Of a DNA stretch of 12,414 bases, positions 1 to 6,644 are shown piece by piece (position 1 is the stretch's first letter; each line of letters opens with the position of its first letter). The translations under genes and the position numbers were made by a program. Where the stretch lies: the NCBI GenBank assembly GCA_002404095.1, contig DHJA01000093.1, forward strand, positions 1-12,414, written 5' to 3'. The stretch is from Planctomycetaceae bacterium UBA4732 (GTDB taxonomy: Bacteria > Planctomycetota > Planctomycetia > Gemmatales > Gemmataceae). The notes beneath the pieces are model-generated. The model ran no database searches, was not told the DNA's origin, and saw only the letters and a program-made list of their open reading frames with translations.

Positions 1-24
1 GTCGGAGATGTGTATAAGAGACAG
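1..24 (+). other. Residual Nextera/Tn5 adapter (not genomic)
   Basis: Bases 6-24 read AGATGTGTATAAGAGACAG, exactly the 19-base Tn5 mosaic end present in Nextera tagmentation adapters. The preceding five bases (gtcgg) resemble the adjoining adapter sequence with one mismatch. This is sequencing-library sequence left at a contig end. Genomic sequence starts at about base 25, and short open frames beginning inside it are spurious. Confidence 0.95.
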
Positions 25-41
25 CGGGGACGCTGTCCCCG
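25..41. repeat. Short GC-rich stem-loop after the last gene
   Basis: A 7-base stem (cggggac / gtccccg) encloses the loop gct. The pairing would extend two more bases into the adapter, which may be chance or may show that the native repeat was cut by tagmentation. It lies about 30 bases beyond the stop of the HtrA-hydrolase gene on the minus strand, so it could help end transcription. What follows on that strand is adapter, so a U-run cannot be assessed. The 3-base loop resembles the hairpins near 6537-6665. Confidence 0.5.
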
Positions 42-69
42 CTCCCTCACGGTCGCGGCTCGTAGGAAG

Positions 70-2106
70 TCACAGCCGGTCGAGCGCGTCGATCCAGCGC
101 ACCAACTCCTTCAACGTCGGCAGGTCCAAATACTGCTGGCCCATGTCCTTGATTTCCTTGTACACGGCCGCGTATTTGTGGTCCGTCAGCTTCTTTTCGC
201 CGTCCTTAATCAGGTCTTTCAACGGGTCTTTGCCGCCGGCCACGATATAGAAACTTAACGGCTGCGAAGCCGACCGCTCCTTCGGCTCACCGCCCAGCGG
301 CGAGCCTGTCGTCGCCACCGCCCTATAGAGATCGCGATTGTGGAACGCGAGGTAGAACGCCATTTCGCCGCCGACGCCCATGCCGTGCAGCACGACGCGG
401 CGCTTGTCAATGTTAAAGCCGGTCGTCACCGCCTTCACCGCCTCTTGAATGAAACCGGCCTCGTCGCGCTTCCAGCCGTCCTCGCCCTCCGCGAGCGGCA
501 TGAGCAGAATGAGATGATTCTGTTCGCAATAGTCCTCCCAGGCGTCCCGGAACTTTTTCACGTCGTCCTCGCGCACCTTGCCGGCCGGGTGCAGCCAAAC
601 GATGAGGCCGTAGGAGACGGCCGGGTCGTACTTCTCCGGCGCGAAGACGTAATAGCTGTGGTCGCCGCTGGCGCTGGCGTACTTGACCAGGCCCAGTTCC
701 GGCTTGCCGTCCTTCTTCGGCGCCAGCTTGGCCGAGGCCTCGGCCGGCAGCTTCTCAGGCACGGCGTCGGGCTGTTCAGCTAGTTTTGTCAGAAGTGTAT
801 CCGTTTTGCCGCCGACTTTTCGAGTCACGTCGAGCTTTACGTCCGTGCCCGGCCGCAGGCGGGCCATCAGGTCGAGGAAGCGGTCGCGGTCGATGATCGG
901 CTGCTTGCCGGGAGGCTGGCCGGGCAGCGGCGGACAGTCGATGCGGATAATGCGGTCGCCGACCTTAACGCCGGCCATGTCCGCCGGACTGTTCGGGTAG
1001 ACCCAGCGGACTTCAACGCCCGGCCCCGGATCGTCGCGCATCGGCAAGACGCCCAGGAACGCTTGGCCATAAGCGGCCACTGTGCCGGCCAGGGTTACGG
1101 CCGGCAGATTAACCACGGCCCCGCCGCGCTCGATCTTGACCCCAATGACATCCCCTTCGTACTTCGTGCCGAGCCTCGTTTGTAGCTGGACTTGCGTATC
1201 AATGGGCTGGCCGTCGATCTCCGTGAGGCGGTCGCCGGGGTGGACGCCGGCCTTGTCGGCCGCCGACCCCGGCTCGACGGTGCTCACCAAGGGTTTCGTT
1301 GTGTACGGGTCTTGGCCCTGAATCGTGACGCCGAGGATGCCGCGTTTGAGATCGGTTCCACTCTTTAAGCGAGGTAGAATAGCGTTAATATCTTCAAGCG
1401 GAATGGCGAAGCCCAGGCCTGAGTCGTACATCTCGAAGCCGGCCGTCTGACCTTCGGCGTAAGGCGACGCCGGCACGATCACGCCCTGAACGCGGCCGAG
1501 CAAGTCGATAAGCGGCCCGCCGTAGTTGGCCGGCGAAACCTTGGCGTCGGTCTGCACGGCCTTGCCCCAAATGCGGCCGAGAGCGCTGATGATGCCGACC
1601 GAGACGGACGGCGATTCATCGACGGTATCGGGCAGCGTGCGGCCGACGGCGAGGGCCGTTTGACCGATCTTGAGCTGCGCTTTGGGCGCCGGCGTCGGCA
1701 CGGGCAGGCCGGCAACTTCGATCTTGAGGAGCGTCAACATGCGGGTTTGATCGGTGGCGACCACCTTGGCCGGATAGCGCTGTTTGTGGCCGGGAATGGA
1801 AACGTCAATCGTGGAGGGCTTATTGGCGAAATTAAAGGCGCTGGAAATGATGTAGCCGTCGGCGCCGACGATGAGGCCGCTCGTCGGCCCCATGCCACGA
1901 CGGATCATGCCGCCGCGCGGCCCGGCCGCGCGCACCATGTCCACGCCGCCTTGGGTCTCAATCTGCACCACGCACGGCGCGACCTTGGCGACGGCCGCCT
2001 TGATCGCCTTCTCTTTCACGTCGCCGAGGTCGTCGTCGGCCCGTGCCGCCGGGGCCAATAAGACCAGAACGCCCAGCAGCAGAAAGGTTCGTCGTTGCGT
2101 CGTCAT
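70..2106 (-). CDS. HtrA-like pseudoprotease with two PDZ domains fused to a degenerate alpha/beta-hydrolase
   Basis: A complete 678-residue exported protein. Residues 1-23 are a signal peptide (hydrophobic LLLGVLVLLAPAA, then ARA before the acidic mature start). Residues about 35-248 have the S1C trypsin-like (DegP/HtrA) layout: the GADGY strand, a QTDA motif and GGPL are kept. All three catalytic positions are replaced: His by Phe91, Asp by Met123, and the Ser of GNSGG by Tyr195 (reads ANYGG). PDZ domains lie at about 254-341 and 350-442. A linker leads to an alpha/beta-hydrolase or esterase-like domain at about 480-678. Its nucleophile elbow reads GMGVG (Ser replaced by Gly577), Asp627 sits at the expected acid, and the C-terminal GH motif is GQ (Gln657). 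The protein is therefore predicted to be inactive in both domains and to bind rather than cut. The start is the ATG directly before the signal peptide. Its ribosome site is weak (AAGAGA, 7-base spacer) and overlaps the palindrome at 2109-2118. It is the third of three adjacent HtrA paralogues. The triad assignments rest on by-eye alignment. Confidence 0.9.
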   Translation of the reverse strand: MTTQRRTFLLLGVLVLLAPAARADDDLGDVKEKAIKAAVAKVAPCVVQIETQGGVDMVRAAGPRGGMIRRGMGPTSGLIVGADGYIISSAFNFANKPSTIDVSIPGHKQRYPAKVVATDQTRMLTLLKIEVAGLPVPTPAPKAQLKIGQTALAVGRTLPDTVDESPSVSVGIISALGRIWGKAVQTDAKVSPANYGGPLIDLLGRVQGVIVPASPYAEGQTAGFEMYDSGLGFAIPLEDINAILPRLKSGTDLKRGILGVTIQGQDPYTTKPLVSTVEPGSAADKAGVHPGDRLTEIDGQPIDTQVQLQTRLGTKYEGDVIGVKIERGGAVVNLPAVTLAGTVAAYGQAFLGVLPMRDDPGPGVEVRWVYPNSPADMAGVKVGDRIIRIDCPPLPGQPPGKQPIIDRDRFLDLMARLRPGTDVKLDVTRKVGGKTDTLLTKLAEQPDAVPEKLPAEASAKLAPKKDGKPELGLVKYASASGDHSYYVFAPEKYDPAVSYGLIVWLHPAGKVREDDVKKFRDAWEDYCEQNHLILLMPLAEGEDGWKRDEAGFIQEAVKAVTTGFNIDKRRVVLHGMGVGGEMAFYLAFHNRDLYRAVATTGSPLGGEPKERSASQPLSFYIVAGGKDPLKDLIKDGEKKLTDHKYAAVYKEIKDMGQQYLDLPTLKELVRWIDALDRL

Positions 2107-2108
2107 AG

Positions 2109-2118
2109 AGAGATCTCT
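2109..2118. promoter_or_regulatory. 10-base palindrome overlapping a weak ribosome binding site
   Basis: The perfect palindrome agagatctct lies 3 to 12 bases upstream of the pseudoprotease-hydrolase start codon and contains most of its only Shine-Dalgarno-like stretch (AAGAGA, 2114-2119). It could weaken initiation or make it depend on translation of the upstream gene. No regulator is identified and it may be chance. Confidence 0.25.
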
Positions 2119-2123
2119 TAAAC

Positions 2124-2177
2124 AGCCCCGAGCGCAAGCGAGGGGTTGAGCAAAACCCCTCGCTTGCGCTCAGGGCT
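2124..2177. repeat. Interspersed palindromic repeat, copy A (24-base arms)
   Basis: The arms at 2124-2147 and 2154-2177 are inverted copies with one mismatch, and the loop is 6 bases (gagcaa). The core is GAGCGCAAGCGAGGGG, the same core as the hairpin at 5157-5216. It fills most of the 76-base gap between the second and third HtrA-like genes. On the minus strand it is followed by GTTTAAGA rather than a strong U-run, so it is more likely an RNA-stability or attenuation element, or a REP-like repeat, than a clean terminator. Confidence 0.85.
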
Positions 2178-2182
2178 TGTTT

Positions 2183-3265
2183 TTAGTGCTTCTTAGGCGG
2201 CTCCGTCGGCGTCAGCTCGATGGTCGTGAGCATGTCGCCGCGACGCACCTCCAGTTGAATCTTCTGGTTAGGCGGATAGTGCTTTATCAGCTCTTTATAG
2301 GCGTCGATTGTCTTCACCGAGACACCGCCGACATAGACGATCAGGTCGTCCGATTTAAGTCCCGCCGCGGCGGCCGGCGACCCCGGAATTACGTCCTCGA
2401 TATACGGCGGCGTGATGTCCACCGGCTCGGCCACCAGCACGATGCCGGTGTAAGCCGCGTAGCCCTCGCCGGGCTTACTATCGGGGTTGATCTTGGTGTA
2501 CTTGTTCTTCCTCAAGAGCAGGTCGATCATGCTGGCCGTCGCGGTCTTGCCGTCCGGTTGCTTTACTTGCACCGCGGCGCTGACGGGGATGGAGTAGTTC
2601 ATCCAAGTGCCCGTCAGTTCGTTTTTCAAGCCGCGGCCGATGACGCCGATTAGTTCACCTTTGCGCGTCGTCAAGGCGCCGCCGGCCGCGCCGGGGTTGT
2701 TGGTTACGGCGTCTACCATGTAGACCTTGCCGGTGAACGGCATTTCGTAGAAACCATTACGCCCTTGCAGCTTGGCGAAGGCCGTGACGACGGCGTGTTG
2801 CACCGACACCGGGTCGTCGCGCGTGGCGATCTCGAAAGCGTTGCTGAACGCCAGTACGCCGGCGCCCACATCCACCGGCGGTCTCTTCGCCGCCTCGGCG
2901 AGGTCGAAATACGGCAGGTCTTCGACCTTGTCCTTGTCGTTGCCGATCTTGATGAGGGCGATGTCCAGTTCCGGCTCCTGCGCCACGACTTCGCCGTGAT
3001 ACTTGCTGCCGTCCCAGAGGTGGACGCGCAGGTCGCGCGTGTCGAGCAACTGGGTATTGGCGGTCAGGATGTAGCCGTCCGGCGAGACGACAATGCCGGT
3101 GCCGAACGCGGGCAAGCCGTGCAGGCCGCCCGAACCCCAGACTTTCACCATCTTTTTATTGACTTCTTCCGCGACCTTGGTCAAGGAGTCGTCGGCGCGC
3201 GCGGCGGCGGTGAAGAGCAGAACGGCCGGCGCCAACAGGGCGCCGATTCGGACGAGTCGATTCAT
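2183..3265 (-). CDS. HtrA-like pseudoprotease with one PDZ domain (His and Ser lost)
   Basis: A complete 360-residue exported protein. Residues 1-24 form a signal peptide ending AARA before DD. Residues about 26-235 match the S1C/HtrA fold: GTGIVVSPDGYILT, then EPELDIALIKI, then a GGALTTRKGELIGV strand. The catalytic Asp is kept (Asp101). The His position of the TNxHV motif is Thr71, and GNSGG reads GAAGG, so Ser is Ala194 and the neighbouring Asn is Ala193. Proteolysis by the normal mechanism is not expected. A PDZ domain lies at about 272-355 (IEDVIPGSPAAAAGLKSDD is the typical core), followed by a short basic tail. The start is the ATG at the signal peptide, with GGAGA 10 bases upstream (3276-3280). 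It begins 36 bases after the active protease gene stops and is probably co-transcribed with it. A binding or regulatory role for the neighbouring protease is inference. S1C fold assignment is confident, inactivity fairly so. Confidence 0.92.
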   Translation of the reverse strand: MNRLVRIGALLAPAVLLFTAAARADDSLTKVAEEVNKKMVKVWGSGGLHGLPAFGTGIVVSPDGYILTANTQLLDTRDLRVHLWDGSKYHGEVVAQEPELDIALIKIGNDKDKVEDLPYFDLAEAAKRPPVDVGAGVLAFSNAFEIATRDDPVSVQHAVVTAFAKLQGRNGFYEMPFTGKVYMVDAVTNNPGAAGGALTTRKGELIGVIGRGLKNELTGTWMNYSIPVSAAVQVKQPDGKTATASMIDLLLRKNKYTKINPDSKPGEGYAAYTGIVLVAEPVDITPPYIEDVIPGSPAAAAGLKSDDLIVYVGGVSVKTIDAYKELIKHYPPNQKIQLEVRRGDMLTTIELTPTEPPKKH

Positions 3266-3301
3266 GGGGGGTGCGTCTCCGATGGCGGTTTAGCGTCGCG
3301 T

Positions 3302-5128
3302 CTACTTGACCGGCTCCAGCTTCCAATTAATCCCATTCAGGACCGCATAAGTCTTGTCCTTGTATCGCACCTCCATGCGCCCCGGCAAGGACCGACCCTC
3401 CTCCTGATGGTATTCCGACAGGTAGACTTCACACGGATCGTCGTCGCGGTCCACGACGACCTCGAAGCCGAGCAAGCTGCCGTCGCCTTTCGAGAAATAC
3501 CATTTGGCAGGCACGCCGGCCAGCTGCGTGCGCAATACTTCGCACATCACGCGCTGCTTTATGTAGTCCGGCCCGGCGTCGCCGGGCAGCGGCGGGTAGA
3601 ACGGCTCGACGCCGCCGTGGCTGAACTCGCCGGAAAAACCCTTGTCGCCGAACGCCAGCAACTGGCGGTACTGATACAGGGCGACCAGCAGCCCGCCGCT
3701 TCCCTTCGGCAGAGCCAAATCCTCCAGCTTCGTTTCCGTGGAAAGCGGATCGACGGTGTAGCCGACGAGATCGACGTCGGCGACTATTTTCTCGCTCTTG
3801 TCCTCTTTGGTCGGCGCCTTGACGGCGATTTGAGCGGTGGAAATCTTCTTGCCGAGGGTGCATGCCGCCTTCATCGTCCAATCGCCGCGCAAGCCGCTGA
3901 AGTCGCCCTTGGCGTGAAAAGCATCCATGAGACGCTTCCGCTCCAATTTGTTGAAATAATAGTTGGCGAAGCCGAGTTTGCCCTCATAGAGCTTGGCCGC
4001 GTCGGTGCCGGCGGGCGGCGGCGGCAACGGCGGCGGCGTGGTTTCCGCGTCGGCCGTCGGGTTGTCCGTTCGGTTGTCAGGGATCACGTCGGGCCGACGG
4101 CCGGGCAGGCGCACCAACACTTCGCGGCGGTCGGTGGTCTCATGGCGAAAGACGAGCGGCACGCGCCAGCCCTTGGGATAGATGCCGAGTTTGTTCTTGT
4201 ACTGATTGATGTTCGTCAGCGGCCAGCCGGCGAACGAGACAAGCTGGTCGTCAACGGCTAAGCCCCGGCGGTCCACTTCGGAGCCGGTAACGACGCGCTT
4301 CACGATCAGCCGGCCGACGCCGCCCTCTTCATTCTCCGGCTCAACGTCGGCGCCGAGCGTGGCGTGATCGCACTCCATGCCGGCGCGGAGTTGGCCGAGG
4401 AAGTTCTTAATCATGTTGACGGAAATCGAATAAGCGGCGCCGGAGTTGATGCGGTCGCTCTTGCCGAGCGAGCCGGCGCTGTTGATGCCGACGAACTCGC
4501 CCTGCATGTTGAACAACGGTCCGCCGGAGTTGCCGGGGTTGATGGCCGTATCAACCTGAATGCAATCGCAATACTCCAGTAATGTGCCGGTCGGGTGCGG
4601 GATCTTCTGGTAGCGATGCGTACCGGACACCATGCCGTAGGTCACGGTCGGGTTGAAGTCGGTCGCCAGCAATAGCGGGTTGCCCAGGGCCAGCGTCCAG
4701 TCGCCGGGCTGGAGTTTGTCGCTGTCGCCGAGCGTGGCGACGGGGAATTTGACTTCGCGATCCTTCTTTTGAATGAGCTTAATGAGGGCGAGGTCGCCGG
4801 CGCGGTCGAGGCCGACCAACACGGCGTCATACATTTCGCCGGTGGCAAGTCCGCAATGGAAGTACGAGCCGATGGCGGCCGCGACGTGGAAATTGGTGAG
4901 GGCGTAGCCGTCCTCGGTAATGAGGACGCCGGAGCCGCCGCCCTGGCCGCCGGGCGCCAGCACCGCGATCACCGGCTTCTTGACCTGCTCGATGAGGGCG
5001 ACGCGATTGGCCTCGGCGTCTTGCAAGCGCTTGTCGAGATCGTCGCCTTGGGCCGACGCCAAGAGAGCGACAATGCCAGCGGTAAGAAACATCGCCGTCA
5101 ATAAGCGGCGATAATTGCGGATGCTCAT
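3302..5128 (-). CDS. S1C (HtrA/Deg-type) serine protease with PDZ domain and novel C-terminal domain
   Basis: A 608-residue exported protease, the only one of three neighbouring paralogues with a full catalytic triad: His81 in ALTNFHVA, Asp112 in DRAGDLALIKL and Ser201 in NPGNSGGPL. Residues 1-27 are a signal peptide (RRLLTAMFLTAGIVALLASA). The protease domain covers about 45-250. A PDZ domain follows at about 257-345 (VVTGSEVDRRGLAVDDQLVSFAG). A proline-rich linker at 364-373 then leads to a beta-rich domain of about 230 residues (378-608) that I do not recognise. Family members such as DegP/DegQ cleave misfolded envelope proteins, and periplasmic action is expected here. The start chosen is the ATG at 5128, with GAAAGGA at 5134-5140 and a 5-base spacer. 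A TTG at 5173 in the same frame lies inside a palindromic repeat, has no ribosome site and would place 15 charged residues before the signal peptide. The gene follows the NPCBM gene by 90 bases. Confidence 0.95.
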   Translation of the reverse strand: MSIRNYRRLLTAMFLTAGIVALLASAQGDDLDKRLQDAEANRVALIEQVKKPVIAVLAPGGQGGGSGVLITEDGYALTNFHVAAAIGSYFHCGLATGEMYDAVLVGLDRAGDLALIKLIQKKDREVKFPVATLGDSDKLQPGDWTLALGNPLLLATDFNPTVTYGMVSGTHRYQKIPHPTGTLLEYCDCIQVDTAINPGNSGGPLFNMQGEFVGINSAGSLGKSDRINSGAAYSISVNMIKNFLGQLRAGMECDHATLGADVEPENEEGGVGRLIVKRVVTGSEVDRRGLAVDDQLVSFAGWPLTNINQYKNKLGIYPKGWRVPLVFRHETTDRREVLVRLPGRRPDVIPDNRTDNPTADAETTPPPLPPPPAGTDAAKLYEGKLGFANYYFNKLERKRLMDAFHAKGDFSGLRGDWTMKAACTLGKKISTAQIAVKAPTKEDKSEKIVADVDLVGYTVDPLSTETKLEDLALPKGSGGLLVALYQYRQLLAFGDKGFSGEFSHGGVEPFYPPLPGDAGPDYIKQRVMCEVLRTQLAGVPAKWYFSKGDGSLLGFEVVVDRDDDPCEVYLSEYHQEEGRSLPGRMEVRYKDKTYAVLNGINWKLEPVK

Positions 5129-5133
5129 AGTCG

Positions 5134-5140
5134 TCCTTTC
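5134..5140 (-). promoter_or_regulatory. Ribosome binding site deciding the protease start
   Basis: GAAAGGA on the minus strand sits 5 bases before the ATG at 5128. It supports that start over the longer TTG start at 5173. Confidence 0.75.
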
Positions 5141-5156
5141 GGCGGGGCGGCGCTTT

Positions 5157-5216
5157 ACAAGCCCTGAGCGCAAGCGAGGGGTTTCGGCTCACCCCTCGCT
5201 TGCGCTCAGGGCTTGT
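5157..5216. repeat. Interspersed palindromic repeat, copy B (perfect 26-base arms)
   Basis: The arms at 5157-5182 and 5191-5216 are perfect inverted copies around an 8-base loop (ttcggctc). The core GAGCGCAAGCGAGGGG is shared with copy A at 2124-2177. It starts 2 bases after the stop of the NPCBM gene and ends 28 bases before the protease start, filling most of the gap. There is no U-run after it on the minus strand. It may stabilise the upstream mRNA end or tune protease expression within an operon. Peptides such as NPSLALRA encoded through it in other frames are artefacts of the repeat. Confidence 0.9.
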
Positions 5217-5218
5217 CT

Positions 5219-6427
5219 TCACTTGCTCACATAGGCGTCGGCCAAATCCACGTGCAAGCCGAGGTCAAGAAACTCCGCCGGGTCGTGCGTCACCACGATG
5301 CGCAGTTTCTTCACATCCTTAACGTTGCGAACCAACGGTATCGGCCCCGACTTTTCCTTGACGCCGCGCTCGAGCGTCACCTCGGCCAACTTCTGGCCGT
5401 CGGCTTCGATCACCACCAGCACCGGCCGGCCCACGCCCGTCACGTCGTCGTCGATGCCGACCACCGCGCGAAACTCGCGGTACTCCCCCTTGAGGTCGTA
5501 AACCAATTCAGTGTGCGCATGCAGTGCCAGCCCCTTTTCATAGGCCGTATTGTTCACATGCAACGGTTTGTCGTCCAGATTGAGGTCGCGGCGGAAATGA
5601 ATCGCCTCGCCGGCTCCGTTGCAGCGCTCGTCCACCTTGATAGGCGTCATATCGGAGAGGTAATCGCGCTTACCGTGACTGTAATCCATTTTCACGACAA
5701 GGGCCGGCGTGTACTCGATCCTGGCGCCCGCCGGCGTCGTCACCGTGAAGCCTGTCGGCGTGATCTCGGCCCCGCTGACCATGACGAAGTCGTGATGCGC
5801 GTCGAATAGGCGGGCCTGCACGGGCGCGGCGTTGGGATCGGGTTTGCGGCTGAAGACCATGCCGTAAATGTTGGCCAGGGCGAAGTCGCCTTCCTTGCCG
5901 CTGGGCAACGTGAAACGGATCGTCTCGCCGGAATCGTTGGCGGCGCCGATCACACCCTCGACCGCGTTGGGCACGTCGTCCTTGACCTTGGCGAGTACGT
6001 CGCGTGAGCGGGAAGTCTTCTCCAGCACCTCGGCCCACTCCTTACGGTTCTTCTCCAGGTGGGCGTTGGCCAGCATCTGGGACAGGCCCGACAACGGGAA
6101 CTTTACGGTCTGCCCGGCCAACAGCGTCACGGTCACTTCATTCTTGACGACCGCGAACTTGGCGCAGTGCAGTTGCGTGCCGTCGGTCAGTTCCACGTCC
6201 ACCCAGGGCACGTTGGGCAGGGCGCCGGCCTGCGGCCCGAAGGTGAGCAGCAATGCCTGATCGATGGGCGTCGTCACCTTTTCGGCGCCGCGGTCGATGA
6301 CGATTTCCTTGTCGGAGATGCCGACGAGTTCGCCGGTGATGGTTTCCTGCTTGAGGGTGCGCAGGTCGGCGCCCCAGCCGGCCGATGCGCAGATCAGCAG
6401 GACAAACAGGGTTCGGCGCATGGGCAT
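5219..6427 (-). CDS. Exported NPCBM-domain protein with four beta repeats
   Basis: A 402-residue protein. Residues 1-20 are a signal peptide (MRRTLFVLLICASAGWGA). Residues about 27-250 hold four weakly similar units of 35-45 residues (about 27-63, 75-119, 154-193 and 212-250). Each has short beta strands and a closing pattern of a threonine- or glycine-rich turn, a proline or small residue, then a hydrophobic run ending near Phe, Met or Tyr. Residues about 254-401 match the NPCBM family (novel putative carbohydrate-binding module): YEKGLALHAHTELVYDL, FRAVVGIDDDV, VVIEADGQKLAE and a closing GLHVDLADA. The family is thought to bind glycans, but no enzyme domain is visible here, so the ligand is unknown. 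The start at 6427 has GAGG 6 bases upstream and leads directly into the signal peptide. The frame is open back to 6541, but that extension has no ribosome site and would bury the signal sequence. It lies just upstream of the protease cluster. Confidence 0.9.
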   Translation of the reverse strand: MPMRRTLFVLLICASAGWGADLRTLKQETITGELVGISDKEIVIDRGAEKVTTPIDQALLLTFGPQAGALPNVPWVDVELTDGTQLHCAKFAVVKNEVTVTLLAGQTVKFPLSGLSQMLANAHLEKNRKEWAEVLEKTSRSRDVLAKVKDDVPNAVEGVIGAANDSGETIRFTLPSGKEGDFALANIYGMVFSRKPDPNAAPVQARLFDAHHDFVMVSGAEITPTGFTVTTPAGARIEYTPALVVKMDYSHGKRDYLSDMTPIKVDERCNGAGEAIHFRRDLNLDDKPLHVNNTAYEKGLALHAHTELVYDLKGEYREFRAVVGIDDDVTGVGRPVLVVIEADGQKLAEVTLERGVKEKSGPIPLVRNVKDVKKLRIVVTHDPAEFLDLGLHVDLADAYVSK

Positions 6428-6433
6428 GATCGG

Positions 6434-6437
6434 CCTC
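6434..6437 (-). promoter_or_regulatory. Ribosome binding site of the NPCBM gene
   Basis: GAGG on the minus strand, 6 bases before the ATG at 6427. Modest in strength, but better placed than anything before the in-frame ATGs at 6421 (spacer would be 12) or 6475 (none). Confidence 0.55.
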
Positions 6438-6536
6438 GCGTCGCGGTTAGATGGGGGAGCAAAGGTTGCGTCCATCTTTGCATGATAAACGAATGCGGCG
6501 CGGCTGCCAGCGCGAATCAACGGAGATTTAATGTAG

Positions 6537-6557
6537 GTCACTCGCTCCGCGAGTGAC
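6537..6557. repeat. Stem-loop repeat, type 9-3-9, copy 1
   Basis: Perfect 9-base arms (gtcactcgc / gcgagtgac) with a 3-base loop (tcc). On the plus strand it is followed by five T residues, like an intrinsic terminator, but both flanking genes run on the minus strand. It is the inverted copy of the hairpin at 6615-6634: bases 6536-6555 are the exact reverse complement of 6615-6634. Confidence 0.85.
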
Positions 6558-6614
6558 TTTTTGGGCTTTATAGTGAGTCACGCGCTGCCCGCATGACGGC
6601 GCATTCCGAACCGC

Positions 6615-6634
6615 CACTCGCGGAGCGAGTGACC
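6615..6634. repeat. Stem-loop repeat, type 9-3-9, copy 2 (inverted)
   Basis: A local stem of 7 bases (cactcgc / gcgagtg) with loop gga. The whole 20-base element pairs exactly with copy 1, so the 99 bases between 6536 and 6634 could also fold as one long hairpin. Confidence 0.8.
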
Positions 6635-6644
6635 AACACCCAAA

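Noticed and set aside
8..258. Two plus-strand reading frames beginning at the left edge
   Set aside because: Both begin inside the adapter and run antisense to the end of a well-supported minus-strand gene.
2765..4261. A 498-codon plus-strand open frame
   Set aside because: It is antisense to two clear HtrA-family genes. High-GC codon use leaves the opposite frame open, and the product shows no signal, domain or sensible composition.
5129..5173. Longer start (TTG at 5173) for the active protease
   Set aside because: It lies in a palindromic repeat, has no ribosome site, and adds a charged stretch before a clear signal peptide; ATG at 5128 has GAAAGGA at the right spacing.
4827..5222. Minus-strand frame with repeat-derived peptide NPSLALRA
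   Set aside because: It is a read-through of the 5157-5216 palindrome and then the wrong frame of the protease gene; such peptides come from the dispersed repeat.
6428..6541. Upstream extension of the NPCBM protein
   Set aside because: The extra 38 residues precede a normal signal peptide, run into a hairpin repeat and lack a Shine-Dalgarno site.
6537..6562. Intrinsic terminator on the plus strand (hairpin plus T5)
   Set aside because: No plus-strand gene is present to be terminated, and the hairpin belongs to a repeat cluster, so it is recorded as a repeat only.
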